In this document: piece by piece, positions 1 through 9,458 of the stretch
How the letters are laid out: each line of letters opens with the position of its first letter
Position numbering within the stretch: position 1 is the stretch's first letter
Assembly: GCA_038087015.1 (NCBI GenBank)
Contig: JASBNA010000021.1
Span: forward strand, 496,001-560,000
Reading direction: 5' to 3'
DNA: 64,000 nt
Source of the DNA: Cerrena zonata
Taxonomy: Eukaryota > Basidiomycota > Agaricomycetes > Polyporales > Cerrenaceae
Position numbers and translations under genes: made by a program
Notes under the pieces: model-generated
Database searches by the model: none
Told to the model about the DNA's origin: nothing
What the model saw: the letters and a program-made list of their open reading frames with translations, nothing else

Positions 1-501
1 GATGCGTCCCTTTGCCAGATTAGATAAGATAAAATGAGGATTTCCAAGTAACACATCAATGTTGACTCAGGAAAGTTGGTTATGATGACTCGAATGAACT
101 TATGTGATTCTCGTATAAACACTCATTTGTCATATGTATCGTTGCCCCTGCCAGCACCAACGGAGGGTTTTCCAAGTTTCCAAGTAGCTGTGCCGTAAGA
201 TGAAGCGCCGATGTCACACTCGCCGAAGAAACGAACCAGTTGTAGTGACTGTGCATAAGCCTAAGCAAAGATCAAGCAGTTTGACAAAATATCGGTCTTA
301 CCTCGAGTACAGAAAAGTCAAATCCGATCACGGGAAAGCAAGGACTGTAAATAGATAGACCGCTGGACATCGGGCATCGGGATATGGCAAGTAGGACAGC
401 TTTCTCCGGCCTTCTCAACAACGACCATACACCGATCCACCCGTGGCCGATATATGTTCTACTTTCCGTCGGCGTGATTCCTTTTTCCTCCATCCCTCCT
501 C

Positions 502-1174
502 ATGTCATCAGACGACCCAATCCCTGCACCAAACGACGAGCCAGCGCAGGCTGCCTCGGTATGGGACCAAAAACCTATCGTCCCTGATGACCCGTCCCCA
601 CAACTACGCACCGTCCTCCATTTCATCCAAGGTTTACAGAACCACGATTACTCCTTCGTCGCTACCACCCTCTCGGAGGACTTTCTCATGTGCATTCTCC
701 CACAATCCCTCGGAGTCCCATGTCGCCCGCGCGAGGAGTGGTTGGAGAAGTGCAGACGATCGTCATTAGTTTGGCCAAAGACCTTCCGGGTGAGTTCTTC
801 CGTCCCGCTGTGATTTGGTGAACTCATCGATCCTGAAGTAAAGTAATCCCGCAAAGCTGGATATCTTAGACATCAACGAGTCGCCTGGCAAGGTCTGGGT
901 GCATGTGCGTTCTCGTTTCCCTCCTTCACATGCCGAATGCTAAATCATCTATACATGGCCGAAGGGCATAGGCACAGCGCGGGCAAAGACTGGGAAAAGC
1001 TATGAGAATGAAATGCTCATGATGTTCAAGCTCTCAAACGGCACAGAATCCCCCGATGGTCTGCCCAAGGTTTTAGAACTCAAGGAGTTCATGGACAGTC
1101 TCTACATCTCGAATTGGGCCGCGGAAGTAGGCAAGACGCTAAATCAAATCGTAAGCAATACCTTCGCTTCATAG
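502..1174 (+). CDS. NTF2/SnoaL-like small protein
   Basis: Three exons read 502-789, 857-904 and 965-1174, all joined in phase with GT-AG introns, giving about 181 residues. After a Pro-rich start, the segment LHFIQGLQNHDYSFVATTLS is typical of the first helix of NTF2/SnoaL-fold proteins. It continues through VWVHGIGTARAKTG and YENEMLMMFKLSNG to VLELKEFMDSLYISNW, the strand pattern that closes this cone-shaped fold. In fungi such proteins are mostly uncharacterised one-domain proteins. No catalytic residues can be assigned, so no reaction is proposed. The start is the first ATG of the open frame. A GTAAGC inside exon 3 (1151) could be a further donor that would change the C-terminus. Family call fairly sure, function unknown. 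Confidence 0.65.
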
Positions 1175-2904
1175 TTCATTTAGTGTCTTATTACATATCC
1201 CGATGCAGAAATAAACAGTATACATTCCATCCATGTGCCCCTGCTAGTGTATCCCGGTATCGGACTTTCGAACCTTCGTCTTACTCTCTCTGTCGGCCAG
1301 CGCCGACTGTTCTTTCTATATGTATTTTATGGTAGGTGGCCCTTTCTCAACCAGTTCTTCTGCAATGACAGTTTGATTCAGTAGTTATTTCTTTATGTTG
1401 ACCTTCGTGTGGAATAGATCAATTCTACGCATATCTTATGGCACCATAACCGGGTGTACTGTTTCTCCCACAGTCTCACTAATCGTATACCTTGCTGACA
1501 TATTTCTACCTGTCAGTGAGGGCTGCTTTTCAATAAGCAGCAGGTACTACTTTCCCCTTTCCGTACCTCCGTGCTATATCGTGGTGGTCATGTTCATATG
1601 ACATTGCCGCATTTCCCGGACTATCGGGCAAGTTAATCGGACGCGATACTTAATTTATTGGGTGCAAGACATACAAAGCCGGCTATCTCGGGGTTCAAGT
1701 GGACTAGGTACTACGAACGACGTATTGCTTCGGCGGCGAAGTTCAAGCACAAGACACCATGGGAAGCTATTCCCACCGACTACTGATTGCAAGCCTCCCT
1801 CGAATATAATGAGATCATCCCCGTATATTGCTGTCGATCTCTATCGGATTGATCACTCATCGAACCCTTAGCTCTTATTTCCAGCGTAATGTGTTAGAAT
1901 GTGTTTCATGACTTACGAGTGGGGATTAATCATCAATTGACTATGGCGATTGCGAAGGCGAAGAAGTCACGCCGACGTGTGTTATCATCCATTCTTACCT
2001 CGATGCGTCATCCAGGTGCGTCCGTACGGTTATAATCGTTCAATGGTGGGTTTTACAGGTCTCATGAATGTGTACACGAAGAAAGTACATGGTAAAATAT
2101 ATCGTTTGTAGAGCTTCTTCTCAGTTCTCAGAAAAGCACCTGTACTCGTCACCCATGAAATTTGAAAGGTGACCAATAATATTTCCAGTTTACCATTGAT
2201 CATTTCAGACTTCGTTGAACAATGTGGGTTAACACCGTTGTGGAGTCGGTCACCAAATTCTAAGTACACGCGGGCGAAGAAAGAAGCGGTGACAGCGAAT
2301 TGTTACCTGGAAAGATTATCGCCTAAGGTTGCGTCATCAAGGATAAAGCGAAGGATGCAGACGGTGTCCTGTATATGTTGGTCAAAGCTTACATCCCTGT
2401 TGACCCATTTGTTAGCGATTTAGGTTGCTTAAGATAGACGGAAAACCGCTAACGTGCCGGTCCTCCAATTGACCAATATGTCCTCTGGAGACTGGAGTGC
2501 CAATAGAGAGTAAGGTTGAAATGTGTGAAAACATTTGTTTCAGGCGGTCGCGGGCTCTCGGGCTGGTGGACGTCCGAGTCACTAGCCCATCTTGGCGCCC
2601 TTTGAGGATAACGGTGAAGATATATATATCTCACTCAGAAAATGCCGACCTAGAGAGCATATCCTAGAGACCAGTAGCGCGAAACCTCGAAACAGAGGTT
2701 TAAATTTGTCACTAGACGTCTTGGAGAGAGACCTGACAAGCTTCAGTTACGGATCATAGTCCGCTCGGTGTCTTCCGGCCCCTTTCTTAGTACAGCCTAA
2801 TATAGTATTCTTGTTAGATTGAAAGGTGGACTATGGAGAACACGCCTATGTCAAGAATGGCACACATCTGACTCTTGAGTCGAATTATATAATCTGAGGG
2901 TCGT
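1175..2904. other. Stretch without a supportable gene
   Basis: No intact gene is seen. Short open runs look protein-like, such as FKWTRYYERRIASAAKFKHK near 1690-1750 (+) and ADGVLYMLVKAYIPVDPF near 2355-2410 (+). They are separated by stops and frame changes and could not be assigned to a family. They may be remnants of one or more decayed genes. Also covers the 3' flank of the NTF2-like gene and the 3' flank of the minus-strand F-box gene. Confidence 0.35.
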
Positions 2905-4608
2905 TTAGTATACGTCATCTGAATCAGAGTCTGTCAGAGCAAAGAAATTGAACCCCGACCCTTCGTCATCATCATCATCATCATCCCACTCAACCTCCCA
3001 CCCTTTCCTCTCAAATAAATCGACATCTGAGTAATCCATATTCGAACAGTCCCTGATAACCAAATTTATAGGAGGTCGCACCGACCCACGCCTCTTTTTC
3101 AGGCTCAGAAGGTTTCGAATGAAGCTGCCATCCTTGTCATCATCTACTTCCGCCTCGGTTCTCCATTCGACCTTCGATAAGCGGATGGTTTCCACGGGGA
3201 ATATAACTGGCTGGACGATTTCCTCATCTCCATTCGATTTTGCCTTTTTAGCCCGAGGACCGCCTAAGATGCCGATAACTGTTCGAGCAATCTTCCCTTT
3301 CAGAATGAGATTCTTCAGGCGAGGAGTGGTACCGAAAAAGCGTCTCCAGTCACCCAAGATCTTCATCTTCACCCATAAGTTTGCGACCTGAAGTGATTCC
3401 ACATACTGCAAATCGATAGTATGCAGGAATTCATCCCATACGATCCTGCTATCTTGTGAAGCATCCGGTAGACTGATACTGACCGGGGACAGACCTAATT
3501 CTACCAGAGTGCCTAACTCATGGGGAGAAATAACCTCTTGCCATAGCTGGATATTGAAAGTTTCGGGATTATCTGACTTGTTAGTATGCAGTGCCATACT
3601 ACGAAACGTGCATAGGCGAAGGAGTTGCGATGCGATACGGAGAATCGCATATAGGGCCGAATCTGGTATTTTGTGCGGGAAGGTGAGCCGTAGTGCCCTC
3701 ATTTGGGGAGGAAGGTCCATGCACCGTAGGAGTGCTAGGTAATCCAGTTGTGCGTTTGGAGGTGGCTGAAGATCCAGACCATGAAGGCTTGGTAGAGACA
3801 CCTTCTGTGTGAACAAATCCGAGGTATGCTGATCAGGCTGCACCCTGAAGACTACGCCGCTCACAGTCAGGCTTTCCAATTGCGACATTTGAGACAGGTT
3901 ACGGATGAGTTCAATGGGGTTGACGAAAAGGGAGTGACGTGTGCGGAGCACCAAGTCCTTAAGAGTAGAACCTAGTAAGCATGATGGAACGGTTCCCGAC
4001 ATATTGCACAACGCCAGCCTCTGGATTGCGGGGAAAGTGCATTTCGCAAATATGCTTAGAAAGTCGGTTAATTTCTCGTGTATGTGTGACACTTCTAGAA
4101 ATCGGATGGGGGAAGTAGAAGGTGGAATAACGTTCAAAGCTCCAGGGGATCCTTGTATTAACCTAATAGTGACGTCGATTGAGTACACGTTATCCATGTT
4201 AATGTCCTTAAACAGTGCACTTTGTTCGTCATTCCAAGTGTTGACTAACAAGTGTAGTGGTGAACCTTTTGCAAGAACCATAGAGCGTCCTCTCGAGAAT
4301 TTCGGATGGTCAAAGTTGATATGGGCCCACAACCTAGGTGTCCGTTCAGCGACGTCTCGCCAGTGGCGACAGACGAGGATGACCATTGTCCACCTCAATC
4401 GGAGTCCAACGTGCTCGAATTTGCCCTTGTCTCCCTTTCGCACCCCCCAATGCGCATCTCTGCAAAAACAAAATATCTCTGCAAGTAACTCGGGAGGTAG
4501 ACGGTTGATGAGAGCGAATGAGTTCAGGCGACGATGAAGACCGTTGATGGTGCTCTCAATCTCTCGTCGAACCTTGTCCTCTTCCTCGGTGAGGCGCAGT
4601 AATGTCAT
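2905..4608 (-). CDS. F-box-like domain protein (first paralogue)
   Basis: One uninterrupted frame of 567 residues without introns. An N-terminal helical segment (residues 1-35, EEEDKVRREIESTINGLHRR) leads into the F-box-like signature INRLPPELLAEIF (about 38-50), then VCRHWRDVAERTPRLWAHIN (about 80-99), the usual second half of the domain in Agaricomycete F-box families. The remainder is leucine-rich and probably forms irregular LRR-type repeats. The C-terminus is very acidic, with a run of eight acidic residues and DSDSDD. F-box proteins usually bind SKP1 and present substrates to an SCF ubiquitin ligase. Substrate is unknown. It lies tail-to-head with a clear paralogue upstream (5040-6752), suggesting tandem duplication. 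The first ATG of the frame is used. Confidence 0.85.
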   Translation of the reverse strand: MTLLRLTEEEDKVRREIESTINGLHRRLNSFALINRLPPELLAEIFCFCRDAHWGVRKGDKGKFEHVGLRLRWTMVILVCRHWRDVAERTPRLWAHINFDHPKFSRGRSMVLAKGSPLHLLVNTWNDEQSALFKDINMDNVYSIDVTIRLIQGSPGALNVIPPSTSPIRFLEVSHIHEKLTDFLSIFAKCTFPAIQRLALCNMSGTVPSCLLGSTLKDLVLRTRHSLFVNPIELIRNLSQMSQLESLTVSGVVFRVQPDQHTSDLFTQKVSLPSLHGLDLQPPPNAQLDYLALLRCMDLPPQMRALRLTFPHKIPDSALYAILRIASQLLRLCTFRSMALHTNKSDNPETFNIQLWQEVISPHELGTLVELGLSPVSISLPDASQDSRIVWDEFLHTIDLQYVESLQVANLWVKMKILGDWRRFFGTTPRLKNLILKGKIARTVIGILGGPRAKKAKSNGDEEIVQPVIFPVETIRLSKVEWRTEAEVDDDKDGSFIRNLLSLKKRRGSVRPPINLVIRDCSNMDYSDVDLFERKGWEVEWDDDDDDDEGSGFNFFALTDSDSDDVY

Positions 4609-5039
4609 GATCTATGTGCGAGATCAGTCTTAGTGTTGGTGGTATATGAGAAGGAAATATCACCGCTGTACCTGCGGAGGCTCTTGGAGTAATAGCCAGC
4701 TACGAACAAGGCGAACTAATACTGAAAAAGTCTGAAGCTGTTGACGTCCTGTTTAGTCCTAGTAGAAGACTTTGACAAGAGTGCATGGCGACGTGTTACT
4801 AGTGACGATATCCACGCAATTGAATATTGATTGCCGAGGAAGGAAAATACCGTGTCAACTTCATGTATAAGTACTACACGGTCGGACTTCAGTAGGCTTC
4901 GGCACATCTGCCGCTATTCTCGTAATCAAGGGCCGTACTGATTTTTTCCTACAGCAAGTATTTATATAAGGAGAATCGAAAAAAAGATTTTTATCAGAGG
5001 TACCGCGCCGCGAGTGAACAATGATTCCGCCCTGGACAG
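4609..5039. other. Intergenic stretch between two F-box genes
   Basis: Promoter-side region of the F-box gene at 2905-4608 and 3' flank of the one at 5040-6752. No further gene, RNA or repeat was recognised. Confidence 0.5.
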
Positions 5040-6752
5040 TCACTCACCGAAAGGGTCATAATTGTCGAGAGCGTCATAATGATCATAGTCATAGGATTCC
5101 TCGCTTTCAGACCCTTCCTCAAAGTCAATGTATCCGTCCCAATCGACAACCATCACCTCCTCCTTAAGAGTTTCAACAACAAATTCATCCATGTTCACGC
5201 ATCTCCTGAGCACCAGCTCCGTGAGGATCCCGGTCGTCTCCGCTCTCGTCCATAACATGACAAGAAGATCTTCCATGAATTCACCTTCGTTCTCTTCCCG
5301 CACTTCGTCTAGACTGCACCATATCACATCTAAGAATTGTATGACTTGGGTAGCAAGGCCGCCTGTATCCGGATTGTCGTCTTCAATCTCTCGTAATAAT
5401 TTGACCACCACATGGGCGACCTCGCCTTGCAGGCTGAGACACTTCAAATCGCTAACCGAACAGAGAAGGCGTTTCCAATGTTTTTGGACACTATGCAATA
5501 CATGCAAATCTCCGAAGTGGACGGTTTCAACCTGGTGTAGATCGAGGATATGCAAGAATTCGTCCCATACAGTGCTTTGAGTTTGAAAGGATGTGTGTAA
5601 CCACAGACCATAGGGAGGGTCCGGCTCCCTTTTGTCGAGCGCATCGGGACAAACAACTTCGTCCCACAGCGCAGCAACAAAAGCAGGGCCGGTGTTGCAC
5701 AACGCCAGACTACGAAACACGAGAGGTCGGAAGAATGCTAGTGTAACCCGTAGGAGCGTTAGGATGTCCTTGTCGGGCATTGCATTCGTGAACATGAGCT
5801 GAAGGCGCGTTTCGGTGGGAAGTTCTAGTGCTTCGAGGAGGGATAGGTAGTCTTGGTGAGCACCGGAGGGAGGTTTGATAACTAATTGACGGAGGCTTGG
5901 CAACGGCAGTTTCTGTCTTGCAACATTTGGGGCATGTTTACTTCCAGTTTTGACAAAGGACACGCCTTGTAAGTGTAATATCTCTAGCCGAGACATATGG
6001 GATAGACTATTGATGAGGGTTTCAAGGTTGATTGGCTGGGGTTTCTCTGTTTTCAGCTTCAAGTGTGTCAGGGTGGGTCCCAGCAAACAAGACGGCAGAT
6101 TATGGATACAATTTTGCAGTTCCAGTCTCTGGATTGAGGGGAGTTCGCACTTCTCGAATATCGAGATAATCGAAGTGATGGCTGAGAGATGTTTGTTTAT
6201 GACGCAAATAGATCGGAGCGGGGTGGTGATGGCTGGAGAGGGTTTCAAATCAAGGTGATTGGACGGGTTCCCGTCGTGAAATGACCAATTGACGGAGTGT
6301 AGACGGTCCATATGGGAGGGAATGTCGTTTATGAGAGTGATCTGTTCCTGAGACCATTTGCTGGCCGTGAGATGCAGTGGGGATCGTTTGGAAAGAACTA
6401 AGGCGCGATTTATTGCAAATGACGGATGGTTTAAGTTGACCCGGGCCCACAATTTGGGTGTTTGTATCGCGACCTGACGCCAATGGGAACAAACAACAGC
6501 AATATAGGTCCACCTCAATGATGATGCAACATATCCATAGCTCGTAGTTTGCACAGGTAGATCCGAGTTCCAAACGCCATTTTGGCAAAAGTAGAAGATC
6601 TCCGAAAGGAGCTCGGGAGGCAGGCGATTGATACGGACGAACGAGTTGAGACGACGTCGAAGCACAGTTACGGTCTGCAGATGATGAATGATGTCGTCTG
6701 CTATGTTTCTTTGGACCTGTTCATCCGCCTCAGTGATTTGCATTAAAGACAT
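5040..6752 (-). CDS. F-box-like domain protein (second paralogue)
   Basis: Intronless frame of 570 residues, co-linear with the gene at 2905-4608. The N-terminal helix (DEQVQRNIADDIIHHLQTV) is followed by INRLPPELLSEIFYFCQNGV, then VVCSHWRQVAIQTPKLWARV. The middle contains leucine-rich segments such as LEILHLQGVSF and LKCLSLQGEV. The C-terminus is acidic and tyrosine-rich (EEGSESEESYDYDHYDALD). As a predicted F-box adaptor it would link SKP1-cullin to an unknown substrate. Shared layout, length and lack of introns point to duplication from a common parent with the gene downstream. First ATG of the frame chosen. Confidence 0.85.
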   Translation of the reverse strand: MSLMQITEADEQVQRNIADDIIHHLQTVTVLRRRLNSFVRINRLPPELLSEIFYFCQNGVWNSDLPVQTTSYGYVASSLRWTYIAVVCSHWRQVAIQTPKLWARVNLNHPSFAINRALVLSKRSPLHLTASKWSQEQITLINDIPSHMDRLHSVNWSFHDGNPSNHLDLKPSPAITTPLRSICVINKHLSAITSIISIFEKCELPSIQRLELQNCIHNLPSCLLGPTLTHLKLKTEKPQPINLETLINSLSHMSRLEILHLQGVSFVKTGSKHAPNVARQKLPLPSLRQLVIKPPSGAHQDYLSLLEALELPTETRLQLMFTNAMPDKDILTLLRVTLAFFRPLVFRSLALCNTGPAFVAALWDEVVCPDALDKREPDPPYGLWLHTSFQTQSTVWDEFLHILDLHQVETVHFGDLHVLHSVQKHWKRLLCSVSDLKCLSLQGEVAHVVVKLLREIEDDNPDTGGLATQVIQFLDVIWCSLDEVREENEGEFMEDLLVMLWTRAETTGILTELVLRRCVNMDEFVVETLKEEVMVVDWDGYIDFEEGSESEESYDYDHYDALDNYDPFGE

Positions 6753-7096
6753 GGCGACCTGTAGTATGACATGAATGTTAGTGCATAGATAAAATAAAAT
6801 AGGGGTGCTACCTACCGAGTGACGTTCGGCAATATGTAAGACCTAGACCGTTTGTGTTAATGAATATTGTGCAAGTTCAGTAGTGAGGTTGTCTAGATTT
6901 AGATTTGAAACCCAGATCAACTACGACAGTCGTAACGAAGGTGGTCAACCGCTTCTATGCAAGTTCAGTAGAAGTTTTAACAAAAGTTTGAGACGATGTT
7001 ACTGTGACGGATACACGTGATCGTGACCGTGCTGATCAAGTGTGATAGAGCAACCTGCCTACGGGTAAAACAATTGCAACTGATTTCGCGGTCTTA

Positions 7097-7104
7097 GTAC
7101 AGAC
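7097..7104. repeat. Target-site duplication, left copy
   Basis: GTACAGAC directly before the left inverted repeat. The same 8 bases follow the right inverted repeat at 14386-14393. An 8-bp duplication is the size known for Zisupton/KDZ-type elements. Confidence 0.75.
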
Positions 7105-7191
7105 GGGATAACCGCTGATGAAAAAGCGGAGATTGAATCGACCCCGTTTTTGTAGGATAGACTTGACCCCGTATACGGGGTCAACTTTGTA
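7105..7191 (+). repeat. Left terminal inverted repeat with 22-bp palindrome
   Basis: Matches the reverse complement of 14299-14385. The inner 56 bases (7136-7191) are nearly identical. They contain AATCGACCCC, GTAGGA and a perfect 22-base palindrome at 7163-7184 centred on GTATAC and flanked by GGGG/CCCC. The palindrome is a plausible binding site for a dimeric transposase. Confidence 0.8.
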
Positions 7192-8029
7192 TAATTCCTT
7201 CATCATATATACCAGGGCCTGTCTCCCTGTTTTCCATCTCAACCCATCCTCCCCGTTACGCTGACCCCAATCGCTGTCACCCTTTCTCTGTGCATCCGTT
7301 TACGATCCTCACTGACACCTGTTGGAGACTCCGGTGCCACGTCATACCTTTTACCTGCAAAGCATCACAAGTCCGTCACTGGGCGCCTTACCCCGTTTCC
7401 AACCGCCCGTCGAAGATCCGAATATCCGAGTCTCTCCTTTCCTTCCAACCGTCACGTCTTACCATCTTTAACCCTACTGCCCTCCACTCCCTTATCACTC
7501 GCACGCATGCTTGGGTCACTCTACCACTCATGAACTCGATCTTATCTTGGGTGTCGTGCGTCGTCTGCATCTGGGGCCTATGTGGATTGTAGTTGGGGGG
7601 AGTATGAGCTTCAGCATGGTATGTCACAAGAGTACTACATCGCCACACTATCTCTCATTACTCTAGAGCTGTCAGATAGGCATATATATCCATAGCTGAG
7701 GCGATATCCTCCCCCAGTGCCGGCTTTGGTTCACTGCATTGAACCCATGTCTTCTCCGTACTGTCAATCCTCAGCTGCCATCCGCATCATCCTCGCTAGT
7801 CAGCGTGCCCGAACACTACCGTCAAATGCTTGTATATCTTGCTGGATGTTTCGATCCGCTGTCACTCCCACCATTCGCTTCGAACCTCATCAAGTGATAG
7901 CCTGTCCTTAATTCATCAAATGCTATCCTCGCCTCCAATTGTCTAGCTCGTCGTCGGTTCAGGGAAAAGAAGGTCCAGGAGGATGAAGTATTAGTGAGTC
8001 GTCTCTGCCTTGAGCTATGAAAACGGCGT
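7192..8029. other. Left internal non-coding part of the transposon
   Basis: No credible gene. Contains pyrimidine-rich sequence and short stop-bounded frames only. It may include further, unrecognisable HSP70 debris towards 8000. Confidence 0.4.
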
Positions 8030-9240
8030 GTTTGCTTACTTCAATGATGCACAGCATCAAGCAATGCTAGTATAGTCTCGACATTCTCCATGTCATCAAC
8101 GAGCCTATCGCTCCTGCTCTCGCTTACAGCCTGATCGTTCCGGCTCCTCGGTAATTTTGGTTGAGGAACTCTCTTTGACTAAATGCGATACTCATCCGAG
8201 TGGGGAAGTATGACAAGGATCTTGCCGCTGAGCTAATGGCTATCCAATATATCTGGGAAGCAGCTGAGAAGGCTATCAGGCTAACATTGAACGGTCGATT
8301 TCATCTCTGCTGGTCCTGATGGTGCCATGCACATCAACAGCAAGTTTCTCTGTTCACAATTCGGGTTTTTGACTGCCCGCCCCCCTGATCAACTGAACTA
8401 TTGACCTGTGCAAGAAAGCGTTGGTCAATGCTGGTGTCAAGGTGAGCGAAGTCAACATAGTCATTTTCGTCAGTGGTATGACTCATATGCCCAAAGTTGT
8501 CGAGAACGTCAAGTCAGTGTTCGGTTGTGAGCCCTCAAAGGGTGTCAACCCCGATGAGGCCGTTGCTATCGGTACCACCATTCGGTGGTGTCTTGGCTGG
8601 CAACATCACTGACATTCTCCTCCTCAATGTCACTCCTCTTTCACTCGATATTGAGACTCTCGGTCGTGTCATGAGCAAGCTCATCACCTGTAACACTACT
8701 ATCCCCACCAAGAAGACTCGGACCTTCTCGACTGCCGCTGATGGCCAAACCGCCGTTGAGGTCAAGATCTACCAGGGTGAGCATCAGTTTGTCTGGAACA
8801 ACAAGTTGACTCAACCTTGTCGGTATCCCTCAGATCGAGATCACCTTTGACTCCGATGCTGATGGTATTGTCCACAATGACTCCATGTCAACGCCAAGGA
8901 CGATGCTACCAACAGGGACCATTGATTCATCGTCGAGCTTCAGTGACAAGGACATTGAGTGCATGGTTTTGCGTCTGAGCAGCACGTTGAGACAGACAAG
9001 GCTCATTGTCTCGTCATCGAGTGGGCTAAGAAGACCGAGTCTGTCTGCTCTGACACTTAGAAGGTAATAGGCGAGTTCAAGATCAACTTGATGCTACCGA
9101 GAAGCTCGTCATCAAGCTCCGAGAGAACCCCATTGAATCCTTCCAGCCCGCTCAGGCGGAGCCCTCTCCTCTTGCCTCGTGCATAGACCATAACCCTGTT
9201 GTTCATCTTGCCTCAAAGACGATGCTGCTATGAGGTAAAC
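8030..9240 (+). pseudogene. Decayed mitochondrial-type HSP70 (Ssc1-like) fragment
   Basis: Successive HSP70 blocks appear in order but in different frames. AYFNDAQHQAM is near 8035 and VINEPIAPALAYS near 8090. A degenerate form of the MQRIREAAEKAKIEL block is near 8240. [17 protein letters not shown] and [17 protein letters not shown] lie at 8475-8580, [18 protein letters not shown] near 8610-8660 and [19 protein letters not shown] near 8720-8778. DSDADGIVH, SDKDIE and DQLDATEKLVIKLRE follow. Frameshifts, deletions and stops separate them, and the ATPase N-terminus is missing, so it cannot encode a chaperone. The block wording is closest to mitochondrial/DnaK-type HSP70. It sits inside the transposon's inverted repeats. 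It is either captured host sequence or an older insertion site within the element. Confidence 0.85.
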
Positions 9241-9458
9241 TCTACTTCGATGCTGTCGCGTACAGCCCTGAACAACTAGGATTTGTCATCGGCTATCCAG
9301 AGAATGTTGTGAGCCGTTGTGATATTATGTACATGGATTTGTGATAATCAAATAAATGGATATATGTTTACTCAACGTGTCCCAAGTCTGTAGCCGGGTG
9401 GAACTTGTGCTTAGCATGCTGTATTATATATATAACTGCTTGCATCGGTTCTCATAAG

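Noticed and set aside
3941..4537. 198-codon plus-strand frame opposite the first F-box gene
   Set aside because: Lies wholly antisense to a clear F-box protein and carries no motif. It follows from codon bias of the real gene.
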